From positions 124,001 to 188,000 of the forward strand of contig DBMJ01000016.1 in NCBI GenBank assembly GCA_002298125.1: a stretch of 64,000 nt of DNA. The letters run 5' to 3'. The translations under genes and the position numbers were made by a program. This stretch comes from Clostridium sp. UBA701 (lineage in GTDB: Bacteria > Bacillota > Clostridia > Clostridiales > Clostridiaceae). Positions 1 through 8,734 of this stretch are shown in pieces. The notes under the pieces were generated by a model. It was not told the DNA's origin, ran no database searches, and saw only the letters and a list, made by a program, of their open reading frames with translations. Each line of letters opens with the position of its first letter. Positions within the stretch are counted from its first letter, which is position 1.

Positions 1-604
1 GGTTTGATAGTTCTCCATTTGGAATGCATACTAATACTAAAGAGGCTTTTTTTCCAATGTTTGTACTTCTTGATATATCAAATTGGACATTATCATCTCT
101 ATAAATAATTTTTATTACATATGTTAAGATAGGTAACCTACTTACCCTAGCACGAGTGTCTAGATTACTTGCGGTACGAATGTATTTGTGGTTTGAATTG
201 TCAAACGAAGTTTGATTTGGTTCGACTGATGTGTAACCTATATCGGTTGAGTTTCCTTTTGTATCGAGTGTTTTGCAATCTACACATAAAACACAATCAT
301 CAAAAATAATCCCTAAATCTGAGCTGATCGGTGACTCATAAATTCCTTTGATATCAGCCATCATGTTTTTGTATACATGATGGCGCACTAAACGTTCAGC
401 AGCAACCTTCAATTTATTTTTTACATTCCATGTTGATGCAAGTTTTGCATAATTTAATTTTATTTCATTTTCTATAAGAAGTAAGTCTTTTTGAAAGTCT
501 TTCGAAGTTATGATTAAATCCAATTTCGCAAAATACTTTTTCTCTAATTCTAAAATATCCTTTTGAGCTTTAGTTGTAGTAATGGTTATATCTTGTTTTG
601 ACAT
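1..604 (-). CDS. PD-(D/E)XK nuclease-like protein A, partial at left edge
   Basis: The gene reads leftward off the window; about 201 codons are visible. The start is an ATG at 604 with an AGGAGATGA-type ribosome binding site just upstream. A PD-(D/E)XK-like core is visible: Glu70 in an ERLV segment, Asp96 after SS, then Asp109-Cys-Lys111 on a predicted strand (LCVDCK). The same landmarks occur in the same order in the next gene upstream (658-1467), and both share a later L-P-N-G-(E/K)-L motif. The two are therefore diverged paralogues. Function inferred: subunit of a type II-like restriction enzyme. A cognate methyltransferase is not in the window and would lie left of position 1. The family was not recognised by name. 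Confidence 0.6.
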   Translation of the reverse strand, partial: MSKQDITITTTKAQKDILELEKKYFAKLDLIITSKDFQKDLLLIENEIKLNYAKLASTWNVKNKLKVAAERLVRHHVYKNMMADIKGIYESPISSDLGIIFDDCVLCVDCKTLDTKGNSTDIGYTSVEPNQTSFDNSNHKYIRTASNLDTRARVSRLPILTYVIKIIYRDDNVQFDISRSTNIGKKASLVLVCIPNGELSN

Positions 605-657
605 AGTTCATCTCCTAAATTGTATCATTTTTTGTGTTAATAAAAGCTAGTGAGGGT

Positions 658-1467
658 TTATTCATCTACTCTAGGGTCAAAATGCTCCAAATAGAAACTT
701 AATTTATCTTGTACATATTGGGACATATTTGGGTTTTTGTGTATAATTCTAACTCTTTTCTTATTACCGTCTAAGAGTTCAAAAGTTGGAACAGCACTAA
801 AGTTATATCTTGCTTTTCCAGGATTCTTACCAGCTTTCAAAGGTCTGGAACCATAATGTTCTTGAAGTTTACCGTTAGGTAAACTCATAATAGAGATTAA
901 TTCACATCTCTGTGTAATGGAGCTATTTAATAGGCAAACAAAATAGGTTAATGTTATTTTCTTTTCTCCGTTTGATTTGCTGTAGAATGTTGGTAGATTT
1001 GGAGAGTATTCTTCATGATATTCTGTGGGTTTTCCGGCATTTTTGATTATAGTTCCTGAATAAGAGTTTTGATTTTCTCCTACAAAGATACATGTGTTGA
1101 AATCGCCGATATTGTCTTGTCTTGTTGTTCCCTCGCTTGTTGTTACACTTTTTAAGTCGATATGTATGTAAGCATCTTCAACCTCAAAAAAGAGATCGGA
1201 ACTAACAGGGCATGAATTAGGCTGCCCTGCAATTTTTCCGTTAAGTAAAGCATAAACAATTCGTTCACTCCCTACATCAAATTGAGAAATACCTCCGTCT
1301 TCATTTCCATACAATCCTTGCCAGTCATTTCGGATATCTTCCATAGATAACATTCCGCGAACAATTTCATCCTCTACGAATTTTAGAAAAAACCAATATT
1401 TCATTAAGTATTTGTGTTCCAACGCTTCTAAATCGTGAAGCGAAATATTAGAATTATCAAATGGCAT
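658..1467 (-). CDS. PD-(D/E)XK nuclease-like protein B (269 aa)
   Basis: Complete gene with an ATG start at 1467 and a strong GGAGG site (about 1476-1480). Residues fitting a PD-(D/E)XK active site are Glu68 (in SERIV), Asp91 (in SSDL) and Asp104-Leu-Lys106 (IHIDLK). They match protein A (1-604), which follows 53 bp downstream on the same strand, so the pair looks like an operon. Length near 270 residues is typical of simple type II restriction endonucleases. Two homologous nuclease genes in a row recall heterodimeric enzymes such as BbvCI or Bpu10I, where each subunit cuts one strand; that is analogy, not proof. The upstream region is an IS3-element remnant (1487-1592) abutting the ribosome binding site, so the native promoter may be lost or replaced. 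Confidence 0.6.
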   Translation of the reverse strand: MPFDNSNISLHDLEALEHKYLMKYWFFLKFVEDEIVRGMLSMEDIRNDWQGLYGNEDGGISQFDVGSERIVYALLNGKIAGQPNSCPVSSDLFFEVEDAYIHIDLKSVTTSEGTTRQDNIGDFNTCIFVGENQNSYSGTIIKNAGKPTEYHEEYSPNLPTFYSKSNGEKKITLTYFVCLLNSSITQRCELISIMSLPNGKLQEHYGSRPLKAGKNPGKARYNFSAVPTFELLDGNKKRVRIIHKNPNMSQYVQDKLSFYLEHFDPRVDE

Positions 1468-1486
1468 AATATAGCCTCCTTTTCAT

Positions 1487-1592
1487 TTCCGAATAATATT
1501 TGCCTTTCATTAATTCTGCCACCTTAAGCTTCTAATATTATTCTAGCTGAAGGGTCATAGATTGTCCAAACAAATTAAGGGGCTTAAGAGAT
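1487..1592 (-). repeat. Truncated 5' end of an IS3-family element, copy of 3142-3247
   Basis: These 106 bp match 3142-3247 with only a few differences. The copy contains the element's upstream end and the first eight codons of its orfA on the minus strand. It then switches abruptly to the ribosome binding site of nuclease B. It is a solo IS end left by deletion or recombination. From 1593 to about 1804 I see no gene or clear signal. Confidence 0.75.
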
Positions 1593-1915
1593 CAGGAATG
1601 GATATGACATGGTTGTGAAGATAGCATTGAAATAGACTGATTTCAAAGGCTTCCATAAGTTTAAATATAAAATTTAGGATATATACAGGTAGAAATAGAT
1701 ATAAAGTTAATGCAAACAGTAATTATAATACCTGTCAAAACCAAGCAAGTTAGATTAGGAAAAAGAATACAAATTCTTCTATAATAGAGGATTAGACCCT
1801 TTATTTTAGACAAAATCTCACCGAAGCTACGAATATCTTAATATTTTAAGATCATATATCAGAACTCCCATAATTATCAATATATTTTATAATTAATTAT
1901 AACTATCTATTTCAA

Positions 1916-2870
1916 CTACAAATGAATTACCATACTTTCAATTTCTTTTCCCAGATTTTGCGCATAAAATTCATTTGGAGTTTTGTATTTAAGGCTTGAA
2001 TGAAGCCTGTTGGTATTGTATCCCTTCATAAACCTTGTAACTTCTACATATGCATCCTTGTAACTATCAAATTCATACACACCTATGCATTCGTCCTCAA
2101 AGATCCTGTGGAAAGACTCAATATGAGCATTTTTATTTGGGGTTCTGATTGGAATTCTCTCATGGTAAATGTGTATTTCTTCACAGCTTTCTTCAAATAC
2201 ATTACTAATAAACTGTGGACCATTATCAGTCCTGATAACAGGCTTGCCTTCACTGTCAAGCAGATTTCTCCTAATCAGGCAACGTCTTATTAAGCTTGCT
2301 GCATCTGAGCCTGTACAGCTATAACTCATGTAATAATCAATTATTGATTTATCAAAAACATCTATTACTGACAATACAAAGAAAAACTTATTTTCGCCAA
2401 TAATTTAACCATATTTGATGTCTGATTCCCAGAGTTCGTTTGACTTTTTAACTATCCTGTTGATCGATATTGAGCTTTTAGCCTGCGGTTTGATAACTCT
2501 TTGTTTCTTGAGTATCTTGAGCTCTTTACACAGTCTGTACACCTTCTTGCGATTAATAATTAGGTTGAACTCTCTCCTCAAGCTGTGGGTAATTTTATGA
2601 TAGCCATAGAAGAAAGCATCATCTTGGATTAGCTCTATAATGCATTCTTTAATCTCTTCATCACATATCTTTTTACAACTTGTGGTGAGGGAATATCCTA
2701 CAATAGGTCTTCCAACATTCTCTGCCTTCACCTTAACTTTATTTTCACTTGAGACACGATAGTAATATGTTGATCGGCTTAAAACAGCATATTTCAGCAC
2801 TAACGTTATTTTATAACCCTGTTTTATATAATGTCTGGCTACCTGAAATCTATCATCTATAGAAGGTTCT
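1916..2870 (-). pseudogene. IS3-family transposase OrfB (DDE integrase) with nonsense codon
   Basis: OrfB of the IS3 element, expressed by a -1 frameshift from orfA. The upstream part has the typical STYYYR and FFYGYHKI HTH_21-like segments. The downstream part has the rve integrase core with an RTDNGPQF strand (second catalytic Asp) and the H-I-E-S-F-H catalytic Glu. The two halves (2405-2870 and 1916-2404) are in the same frame, separated only by a TAA at 2404-2406 after DIKYG, where active relatives keep a sense codon. A single nonsense mutation has therefore killed the integrase. Confidence 0.8.
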
Positions 2871-3165
2871 TTTTTTTTAGTAAATCCTTTAAAATTGCTA
2901 TTTCAAGGTCCTTTTCACCAAGTGTTTTTTTCAATAAATCATTTTCTTTTTCCAACTCTTTGCTGAAATTACTTGAATTAAAGTTACTTGATTTTGGCCC
3001 CTTGGTAGAGCCACCTTTAGCAGCATTCTTTTTCTTTCTTACCCATGTGTTAATGGTTGTAGATGGTATATTATGATTTCTTGCAACCAAGGTCATGTTA
3101 CCCGTTTCTTCTACTTCTCTTAACACCTGCTCCTTAATCTCTTCCGAATAATATTTGCCTTTCAT
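2857..3165 (-). CDS. IS3-family transposase OrfA (102 aa)
   Basis: Small helix-turn-helix protein of the IS3 type: EQVLREVEETGNMTLVAR then INTWVRKKK, followed by a leucine-rich coiled coil near residues 70-100. The 3' end carries a run of nine A residues on the coding strand (2870-2878) ending in AAG. This is a classic slippery site for -1 frameshifting into orfB, giving a continuous OrfAB. The protein itself is intact, but its partner orfB has a stop codon, so the element cannot move unless helped in trans. Confidence 0.8.
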   Translation of the reverse strand: MKGKYYSEEIKEQVLREVEETGNMTLVARNHNIPSTTINTWVRKKKNAAKGGSTKGPKSSNFNSSNFSKELEKENDLLKKTLGEKDLEIAILKDLLKKKNLL

Positions 3166-3247
3166 TAATTCTGCCCCCTTAAGCTTCTAATATTATTCTA
3201 GCTGAAGGTTCGTAGATTGTCCAAATAAATTAAGGGGCTTAAGAGAT

Positions 3248-3514
3248 ATGCTGGTATAAATACCACCCGAAATGAGCGTATCGAGGTTCATGGGATTTCT
3301 TAAGAGGAAGAGTAGTCTGATTATATATTAGAAATTTGGAAACATGAAATTCAAGTACCGAAACAGAGAGTTTTGGTGTCGGGGATATTATGTGGATATA
3401 GTAGGAAAGAATACAGCAAAAATAAAAGAGTATATAGAGCATCAATTGAAAGAAGACCAATTAGGGGAACAACTTACAATGGATTGCATTAACCCGTTTA
3501 CGGATGGTAAGTAA
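3248..3514 (+). pseudogene. IS200/IS605-type TnpA (Y1 transposase) C-terminal remnant
   Basis: In one frame the segment reads IPPEMSVSRFMG, then KFGNMKFKYRNREFW, then GYYVDIVGKN and IKEYIEHQL, ending in PFTDGK and TAA. These are hallmarks of the C-terminal half of IS200 transposases, including the YYV-x-(T/I)-VG motif around the catalytic Tyr. Two in-frame TAA codons (at 3257 and in the middle) and a small deletion after SSLIIY show it is dead. The N-terminal half with the HUH motif is missing, cut off at the boundary of the IS3 element (3247). Confidence 0.75.
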
Positions 3515-3531
3515 AAGAGACCCCATTAAGG

Positions 3532-3760
3532 GGTAAAAGTTACAAAATAACATGTTTACAGATAGCTGATAACAAATTTGCGTGTGCCAGATCGTACATA
3601 CGCCCTTTAGGCGTGGCTAGTATTAAAGGGCTATGCCTGTTAAAGAAAAAACATCGGCTATGCCGGTGGATATTTATCCTTTGGAAATATTTAGGCATAT
3701 CTATTTGTAAATTCAAACCAGATGGTTTACAATATTTCTATTGAAGTATGGAGGAACTAT
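3532..3760 (+). repeat. ~230-bp repeat with hairpins, copy 1 (copy 2 at 22895-23126)
   Basis: Near-identical to 22895-23126. It contains two compact hairpins, 3600-3614 (ACGCC/GGCGT) and 3653-3667 (ATCGGC/GCCGGT). It follows the IS200 tnpA remnant directly, so it may be the right end of an IS200/IS605-type element, where such subterminal hairpins are the transposase recognition structures. The copy at 22.9 kb has no tnpA beside it. Both copies lead into the start of the DUF6508 locus. Confidence 0.65.
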
Positions 3761-3934
3761 AAGGAAAACTTCGGATACACAGTGTGTGATGGTACACAGT
3801 GGGAGCTAGAATTTGAATATAACAATGATTATAAGCTGGTAAAGTTTGATGGTGATAACTCATACCCTTATAACTTCGATAAGTTCCAGATGTTATTTGG
3901 CATTGATGATACTGAGGAGGACGAGGATGAGTAA
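3722..3934 (+). CDS. Small acidic protein, C-terminal fragment of unknown family (70 aa)
   Basis: Acidic 70-residue product with the stretch DGTQWELEFEY then DGDNSYPYNFDKF and a poly-acidic tail. It overlaps the DUF6508 start by eight bases (GATGAGTAA), suggesting translational coupling. It looks like the C-terminal part of a larger protein, since it begins inside a segment shared with the repeat at 22895-23126. In that second copy the same reading is broken by stops, so this may also be a remnant. Function unknown. Confidence 0.4.
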   Translation: MVYNISIEVWRNYKENFGYTVCDGTQWELEFEYNNDYKLVKFDGDNSYPYNFDKFQMLFGIDDTEEDEDE

Positions 3935-4337
3935 ATTTGATATTTTGGTGAAATACATCTCCATGATCCAGGCAGATAGTTTTGGCGAATGGGTTATTGA
4001 TAAAGAAAACGATGGTACACCGGAACATCCGATACAGATGCCTTTTGTGTGTTATTCCGAAATGGTAAATAACTTCATCGACGATGTTTACACCTTTGAA
4101 GAAAGTAACAAAGATATGGAGCTTACCTGTTATGGAGATATTCTCAAAGATAACGGCCTTCAATGGCGTACGGAATCAATGAAGAATGCTGACGTTTCAA
4201 ATTTAAATGCACAGTGTGTGCTTGCGCTTATAATGGGTGCTGTTAGAGCCGAGCGTTTTTGCGATGGTACATTATTAGATTTCTTCAAGAGTGGCTGCAT
4301 ATTGAAGTGGCTTGAAAGATTAAACAACATTGAATAA
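3927..4337 (+). CDS. DUF6508 domain protein, copy 1 (136 aa)
   Basis: The start is the ATG at 3927 (MSKFDILVKY), chosen because GGAGG lies 6-7 bases upstream and the sister copy (23388-23798) and the fused copy (C-terminal part of 44105-45364) begin homology there. The whole protein is one DUF6508-type domain: EWVIDKENDGTPEHPIQMPF, SMKNADVSNL, CVLALIMGAVRAERFCDG and ILKWLERL. No catalytic motif is evident. It sits immediately before two DUF262 genes with only 15 bp between stop and next start, so it is probably co-transcribed with them. Family name recalled from memory; biochemical role unknown. Confidence 0.7.
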   Translation: MSKFDILVKYISMIQADSFGEWVIDKENDGTPEHPIQMPFVCYSEMVNNFIDDVYTFEESNKDMELTCYGDILKDNGLQWRTESMKNADVSNLNAQCVLALIMGAVRAERFCDGTLLDFFKSGCILKWLERLNNIE

Positions 4338-4352
4338 ATGGGGGATTATAAG

Positions 4353-6092
4353 ATGAATTTAGTAAAATCTGATATAAAGTTAGAGACGAAGCTTGTTGGC
4401 TCCATTAATGGGAAATTTTATATTCCATCATATCAAAGAGGATATCGATGGGAAAAAGATCAGGTCTATCGTTTGCTCGATGACATTTATATAAATGGTG
4501 CAAAGAGCTATTGTTTGCAACCGGTTGTGGTTAGAAAACAAAACGACCGATATGAACTCATCGATGGTCAGCAGAGACTGACAACACTATATATCTTATT
4601 AAAATATATTCAGAAAGAATATAAACCAAGGATAAAACTCAATTATTCTTTAAACTATGAAACTCGGACTGATTCTGAAGCATTTTTAGATTCCGTCGAT
4701 GAGATGTTAGCAGAAACCAATATTGATTTCTTCTACATATACAGCGCGTATCGAACAATAGATGGGTGGTTTAAAGGCCAGAAAGACGATGTTATCGCTG
4801 CCGATAAAATATATGAGTATCTTGCAGAACGCGTGAAAATCATCTGGTATGAGGTAGATGAGTCTGAAGATGCCATAGCACTATTTACGCGACTCAATAT
4901 CGGTAAAATACCACTGACGTGCGCAGAACTCGTTAAAGCAATGTTCCTGAGTCGAGACAATAATTCTGAAATGGACAGAGAGAAGCAGGAAGAGGTATCT
5001 CTGCAATGGGACAATATTGAGAAGGAACTGCACAATAACTCTTTATGGTATTTTTTAACTAATCATTCAAATGCAAAATATCAAACACGTATTGATCTTA
5101 TCTTAGATTTAATTTCGGGTAAGTCGGCGGATAACAAGGAAAAATACTATACGTTCTTTTATTTTGATGATTTGAATCAAAAGGAAAATCTTAATGAAAT
5201 CTGGAAGGAAATCCAGCATACATTTCTAATTCTCAAAGACTGGTTTGAAGATCACGAACTCTATCACAAAATTGGCTATTTGATTGCTTCAAATACTAAA
5301 TCGCTGCAGGATATTTTTGCGTTATCCAAACGTGAAATAGACGGAAGAGGCATAACAAAAAAACAATTCAAATCAGAATTAGATGCATATATCAAGAAAA
5401 GTATTGTCATACACACCAGTTACTCTGAACTCAGCTATGAAAAGCCTGCAGATTATACAAGAATCAGCAAATTGCTGCTCCTATTTAATGTTGAATCAGT
5501 TCGGCAAAACGGCGAGCAGACTCATTGGTTCCCGTTTGAAAAATTCAAATATCAAAAAACAAGCAAAGTCACCTGGAGTTTAGAACATATACATGCGCAA
5601 CAGTCAGAAGGTATGCAAAAGCAAGATGATTGGAAAGAGTGGCTAAGATTGCATCTTCCTTCTATTATATCCATTGGCAATGGTAACGACGAACTGGTCG
5701 ATGAAATGAAAAATGCCTGTGATAAGGAGCGCCTGGAGCGTCAGGAATTTGAAGATATCCAGCAAAAAGTAATACAAAAATTATCTGCACAAGGCAACAC
5801 TGAGTACATGCATTCTATTGCAAATCTGGCATTGCTTAATATGAGTGATAACGCGGCATTAAATAATTCTACTTTTGATGTCAAACGAAATGCAATTATT
5901 GAAATGGACAAGAAAGGTCAATTTATTCCATTTTGCACAAAGATGGTTTTCTTAAAATACTATACGCCGTCTGATGGGAATCAGCTGCATTTCTGGGGAC
6001 AACCAGATCGAATCGCGTATATAAAGGCGATCAATAGCACACTTAAAAATTACCTTGCCGAAGAAATTTCTATCGAAAAGGAGGCTGAATAA
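4353..6092 (+). CDS. DUF262-DUF1524 protein, GmrSD-like (579 aa)
   Basis: ATG at 4353 chosen over the in-frame ATG at 4338 because GGGGG at 4340-4344 is well spaced for it. The N-terminal DUF262 (ParB/sulfiredoxin-like) domain shows IPSYQRGYRW (about residues 25-35) and LIDGQQRLTTL. The C-terminal DUF1524 HNH-type nuclease region shows WSLEHIHAQ and NLALLNMSDNAALNN...KR. GmrSD proteins use DUF262 for NTP-dependent control and DUF1524 for cutting modified phage DNA. The usual LEHI-P of DUF1524 is LEHIHAQ here, keeping the His. It is followed one base later by another DUF262 protein, a recurrent pairing. Likely phage restriction; target modification unknown. Confidence 0.8.
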   Translation: MNLVKSDIKLETKLVGSINGKFYIPSYQRGYRWEKDQVYRLLDDIYINGAKSYCLQPVVVRKQNDRYELIDGQQRLTTLYILLKYIQKEYKPRIKLNYSLNYETRTDSEAFLDSVDEMLAETNIDFFYIYSAYRTIDGWFKGQKDDVIAADKIYEYLAERVKIIWYEVDESEDAIALFTRLNIGKIPLTCAELVKAMFLSRDNNSEMDREKQEEVSLQWDNIEKELHNNSLWYFLTNHSNAKYQTRIDLILDLISGKSADNKEKYYTFFYFDDLNQKENLNEIWKEIQHTFLILKDWFEDHELYHKIGYLIASNTKSLQDIFALSKREIDGRGITKKQFKSELDAYIKKSIVIHTSYSELSYEKPADYTRISKLLLLFNVESVRQNGEQTHWFPFEKFKYQKTSKVTWSLEHIHAQQSEGMQKQDDWKEWLRLHLPSIISIGNGNDELVDEMKNACDKERLERQEFEDIQQKVIQKLSAQGNTEYMHSIANLALLNMSDNAALNNSTFDVKRNAIIEMDKKGQFIPFCTKMVFLKYYTPSDGNQLHFWGQPDRIAYIKAINSTLKNYLAEEISIEKEAE

Positions 6093-6093
6093 T

Positions 6094-8295
6094 ATGGGAA
6101 CAGCTCTTAATACTTTTATTGAAATATTTAATACTAGTTTCGATGTTAGCGAAGAAGCCGTCCAGATGAAAAAGATTGTAATTCCAATTATTCAGCGTGA
6201 CTATGCCCAAGGCCGCCTAGATGCAGATGTTAATCGAATTCGGGAGCGGTTTCTGGACTCCTTGCACCAAGCTATTAAGGTTGATCCAATTACATTGGAT
6301 TTCGTTTATGGAGACATCAATGAGCATGGTGTTATGACACCTCTGGATGGTCAGCAGCGACTTACAGCACTTTTTCTACTCCATTGGTATGCTGCGAAGA
6401 AAGAAAATGTAGATATTACAGAGTGTCTATTTTTAGAAAACTTCAGTTATGAGACACGATACAGCGCACGTGATTTCTGTTCTTTCCTAATCAAGTTTAA
6501 TCCAACATTTACAAAAAAGCTGTCTGAGGAAATCGTTGATCAGGCATGGTTTCCACTCGATTGGAAAAAAGATCCGACAATAAGCTCAATGTTGGTGATG
6601 CTTGATGCAATTCAGGATGAATTTGCAGAGACACAGGGAATTTGGGCGAGGTTAAAGGATAAGGCAATAACATTCTATTTTCTTCCGATCAAAGACATGG
6701 GTCTCACCGATGAACTATATATTAAAATGAATTCGCGTGGGAAACCACTAACGCAATTCGAGCATTTCAAAGCCGAATTGGAACGTGAACTTCGAAAGAT
6801 TGATGAACCTACATCAAAACGCGTCATCAAGAAGATTGATCTTGATTGGACTGATATGCTCTGGAGATATCGCGGCGACGATAATGTGATTGATGATGAA
6901 TTTTTACGTTACTTCAGGTTTATTTGTGACATTATTTGTTACCAGAACGGGGGGACCACTCAAGGCAAGAGCAACGATGAATTCGACCTCTTAAAAGAAT
7001 ATTTTTCTGCCCAGAATGAAAACGTGATGGCTAACATTCAAACACTAGAAAACTATTTCGACTGTTGGTGCTGCCTTCAGGGCGATAACGCTCCGGACAA
7101 ATTTTTGGAACGATTTATTTCCCATGAACATCAACCTAGAAAAATTAAAATTGAAAAAAGGTACGGAATTAATATTTTTAAAGACTGTGTTCGTAATTAT
7201 GCTGATATATCTGGTAATGGTAATAGGCAATTCCCATTGAATAGGATTGTCCTTTTATATGCTGTAGTCTCCTATCTCCTGAATAAAGACACAATATCCG
7301 AAGATGAATTCTCGCGAAGACTAAGAATCGTAAACAATCTAATACAAAATTCCGAAGATGAGATCAGCGATAGTGAACTCAGAACGAGTGGCAATAGAAT
7401 GCCAGCTATTTTGAAGCAAGTTGATTCAATAATTAAAACCGGTAAAATCGATGATAGCATAGAGAAAAACCTGAACCTGAATCAATTGGGTGAGGAAGCC
7501 ATCAAGATTACATGGGTCGAAAACAACCCTGACAAGGCTGAAACGCTATTTGAGTTAGAGGACCATGATTTACTCCAAGGACAGATCAGTATTGTTGGTT
7601 TAGATCATCCTGAATATTTCTCGCGTTTTCGATCGGTGTTTTCCTGCAAGGCGGACCTAGTTGATTGTGCACTTATGTCTATCGGTGGGTATGGGCAAAG
7701 AGAGAAAAAATGGAGATATCAATTAGGTTCAAAAAAGAATATGAAAGCTTGGCGGAATCTGTTTCACAAGAGCAGTAATGACGGTTTTGAACGAACAAAA
7801 GATGCCCTCACAAATTTGCTGTCTCGAGCTGATTCGTTTACCGACGAACTTTTATCCATTATTATCAATACTTACATCAATGAGTGCGAAACCAACAATA
7901 ACTATGAATGGCGATATTATTATATTAAATACGACCTTTTCAGACCGGGTAGCTTTGGAAAATATTACTGGGACGATTTTGAGAAACGTCCATACGAGTT
8001 TTGCGTTATGTCAACAGAATCAAAGATTTCTGAAAACACATACCAGCCGTTCTTAAGGGCGGTTTATAAAAATAAGCTTTCAAAAGATCATTATGGACAA
8101 CGTGCAATTGATGGTGACAATTATATTTTATGCGAAAACTCGGCATATGTTGTAAAGAATACTACTACAAATGTGGAAGTTGAAAGGGTAGTTATTGCAC
8201 AAAACAACAATGGTATTGACACGGAAGATAGAATTAAAAAACTTCAGTCAATCCTCGAAAAAAGGTTGGAAAGCTCTGAAGCCAGCATGGGTTAA
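6094..8295 (+). CDS. DUF262 protein, partner of the GmrSD-like gene (733 aa)
   Basis: Start ATG at 6094 with AAGGAGG about 12 bases upstream, directly after the preceding stop; translational coupling is likely. The N-terminal DUF262 motifs are IPIIQRDYAQGR (about residues 29-40), TPLDGQQRLTALFLL and KMNSRGKPLTQFEHFKAELE. The remaining 400 residues lack an obvious HNH or PD-(D/E)XK motif and match nothing I recognise. Its pairing with a DUF262-DUF1524 protein suggests the two form one complex, with this protein as regulator or target-recognition subunit. That division of labour is inference. Confidence 0.75.
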   Translation: MGTALNTFIEIFNTSFDVSEEAVQMKKIVIPIIQRDYAQGRLDADVNRIRERFLDSLHQAIKVDPITLDFVYGDINEHGVMTPLDGQQRLTALFLLHWYAAKKENVDITECLFLENFSYETRYSARDFCSFLIKFNPTFTKKLSEEIVDQAWFPLDWKKDPTISSMLVMLDAIQDEFAETQGIWARLKDKAITFYFLPIKDMGLTDELYIKMNSRGKPLTQFEHFKAELERELRKIDEPTSKRVIKKIDLDWTDMLWRYRGDDNVIDDEFLRYFRFICDIICYQNGGTTQGKSNDEFDLLKEYFSAQNENVMANIQTLENYFDCWCCLQGDNAPDKFLERFISHEHQPRKIKIEKRYGINIFKDCVRNYADISGNGNRQFPLNRIVLLYAVVSYLLNKDTISEDEFSRRLRIVNNLIQNSEDEISDSELRTSGNRMPAILKQVDSIIKTGKIDDSIEKNLNLNQLGEEAIKITWVENNPDKAETLFELEDHDLLQGQISIVGLDHPEYFSRFRSVFSCKADLVDCALMSIGGYGQREKKWRYQLGSKKNMKAWRNLFHKSSNDGFERTKDALTNLLSRADSFTDELLSIIINTYINECETNNNYEWRYYYIKYDLFRPGSFGKYYWDDFEKRPYEFCVMSTESKISENTYQPFLRAVYKNKLSKDHYGQRAIDGDNYILCENSAYVVKNTTTNVEVERVVIAQNNNGIDTEDRIKKLQSILEKRLESSEASMG

Positions 8296-8394
8296 ACTGT
8301 TGTGAGCTTATAGCATTATCTCAAGCCAAGAAGGGGTGCCTATGAAGATTCTAACAGCACGGGAAAAACTTTTGTTATAGCGAAAAAATCAAGA

Positions 8395-8479
8395 GTTGAT
8401 ATGTTCCCACGAACAGTAAAACTGTTGATATGTTCCCACATACCTCGAAAACGCTAAAAAACGGTTGACCTGTTTCCGC
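8395..8479 (+). repeat. Short direct repeats, possible IS end remnant
   Basis: GTTGATATGTTCCCAC occurs at 8395-8410 and again at 8424-8439 (29-bp period). A diverged copy GTTGACCTGTTTCCGC is at 8464-8479 and another, GTCGATATGTTTCCATG, at 8931. Multiple same-orientation repeats of this sort are typical of IS21-family ends, and an IS21 istA fragment exists at 22.6 kb, but I cannot link them directly. Confidence 0.5.
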
Positions 8480-8693
8480 AAACGTAAAATAGAAATTCGG
8501 TCATCTGACATTAGTTTTCTGAACTCCGGCCACGTTGAAGCGATAATTCTGATGACAAGGGCTTAAAACCCAGTAATCATGCGGGTTTGAGCCACTTTTA
8601 ACAATCATTTTTCAAGCCTCAAAAAACAGCCAAAATATAGATGACATAGGGTTTCTAACCTAATGTAGACAAAATTCAATTGTAAATAGAGAT

Positions 8694-8734
8694 GATAGGC
8701 AGCGAGCAATTGAAAAACTCACTGCCTATTTTTT
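8694..8734 (+). terminator. Rho-independent terminator-like hairpin
   Basis: Stem AGGCAGCGAG/CTCACTGCCT with one G-U pair, followed by a run of six T. It lies 400 bp after the DUF262 pair and could end that transcript. Confidence 0.6.

Larger units (their letters stand above)
1805..3247 (-). mobile_element. IS3-family insertion sequence, degenerate
   Basis: A two-frame IS3-type element: orfA at 2857-3165 and a broken orfB below it. The right end is defined by identity with the solo end at 1487-1592. The right-end terminal sequence TTTGGACAATCTACGAA (read inward) resembles the segment near 1805-1840 on the left, which has TTTAGACAAAATCT and CTACGAA, but the repeats are imperfect and the left boundary is uncertain. 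Sequence right of 3247 enters the middle of an IS200-type tnpA, so this element probably inserted into, or deleted, part of that gene. Confidence 0.6.

Noticed and set aside
2000..2293. Plus-strand open frames within the IS3 element and similar overlapping frames elsewhere
   Set aside because: They are antisense to clear genes, lack ribosome binding sites and have no protein-like composition.
1916..2374. Independent integrase gene
   Set aside because: It is the 3' part of orfB in the same frame as 2405-2870, split only by a nonsense codon.
3846..4337. 163-residue version of the DUF6508 protein
   Set aside because: The extra 27 N-terminal residues are the out-of-frame shadow of the small acidic ORF; homology and ribosome binding site support a start at 3927 (and at 23388 for copy 2).
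8395..8479. CRISPR array
   Set aside because: Only two near-perfect units with a 13-base gap, no regular spacers and no cas genes in the window.
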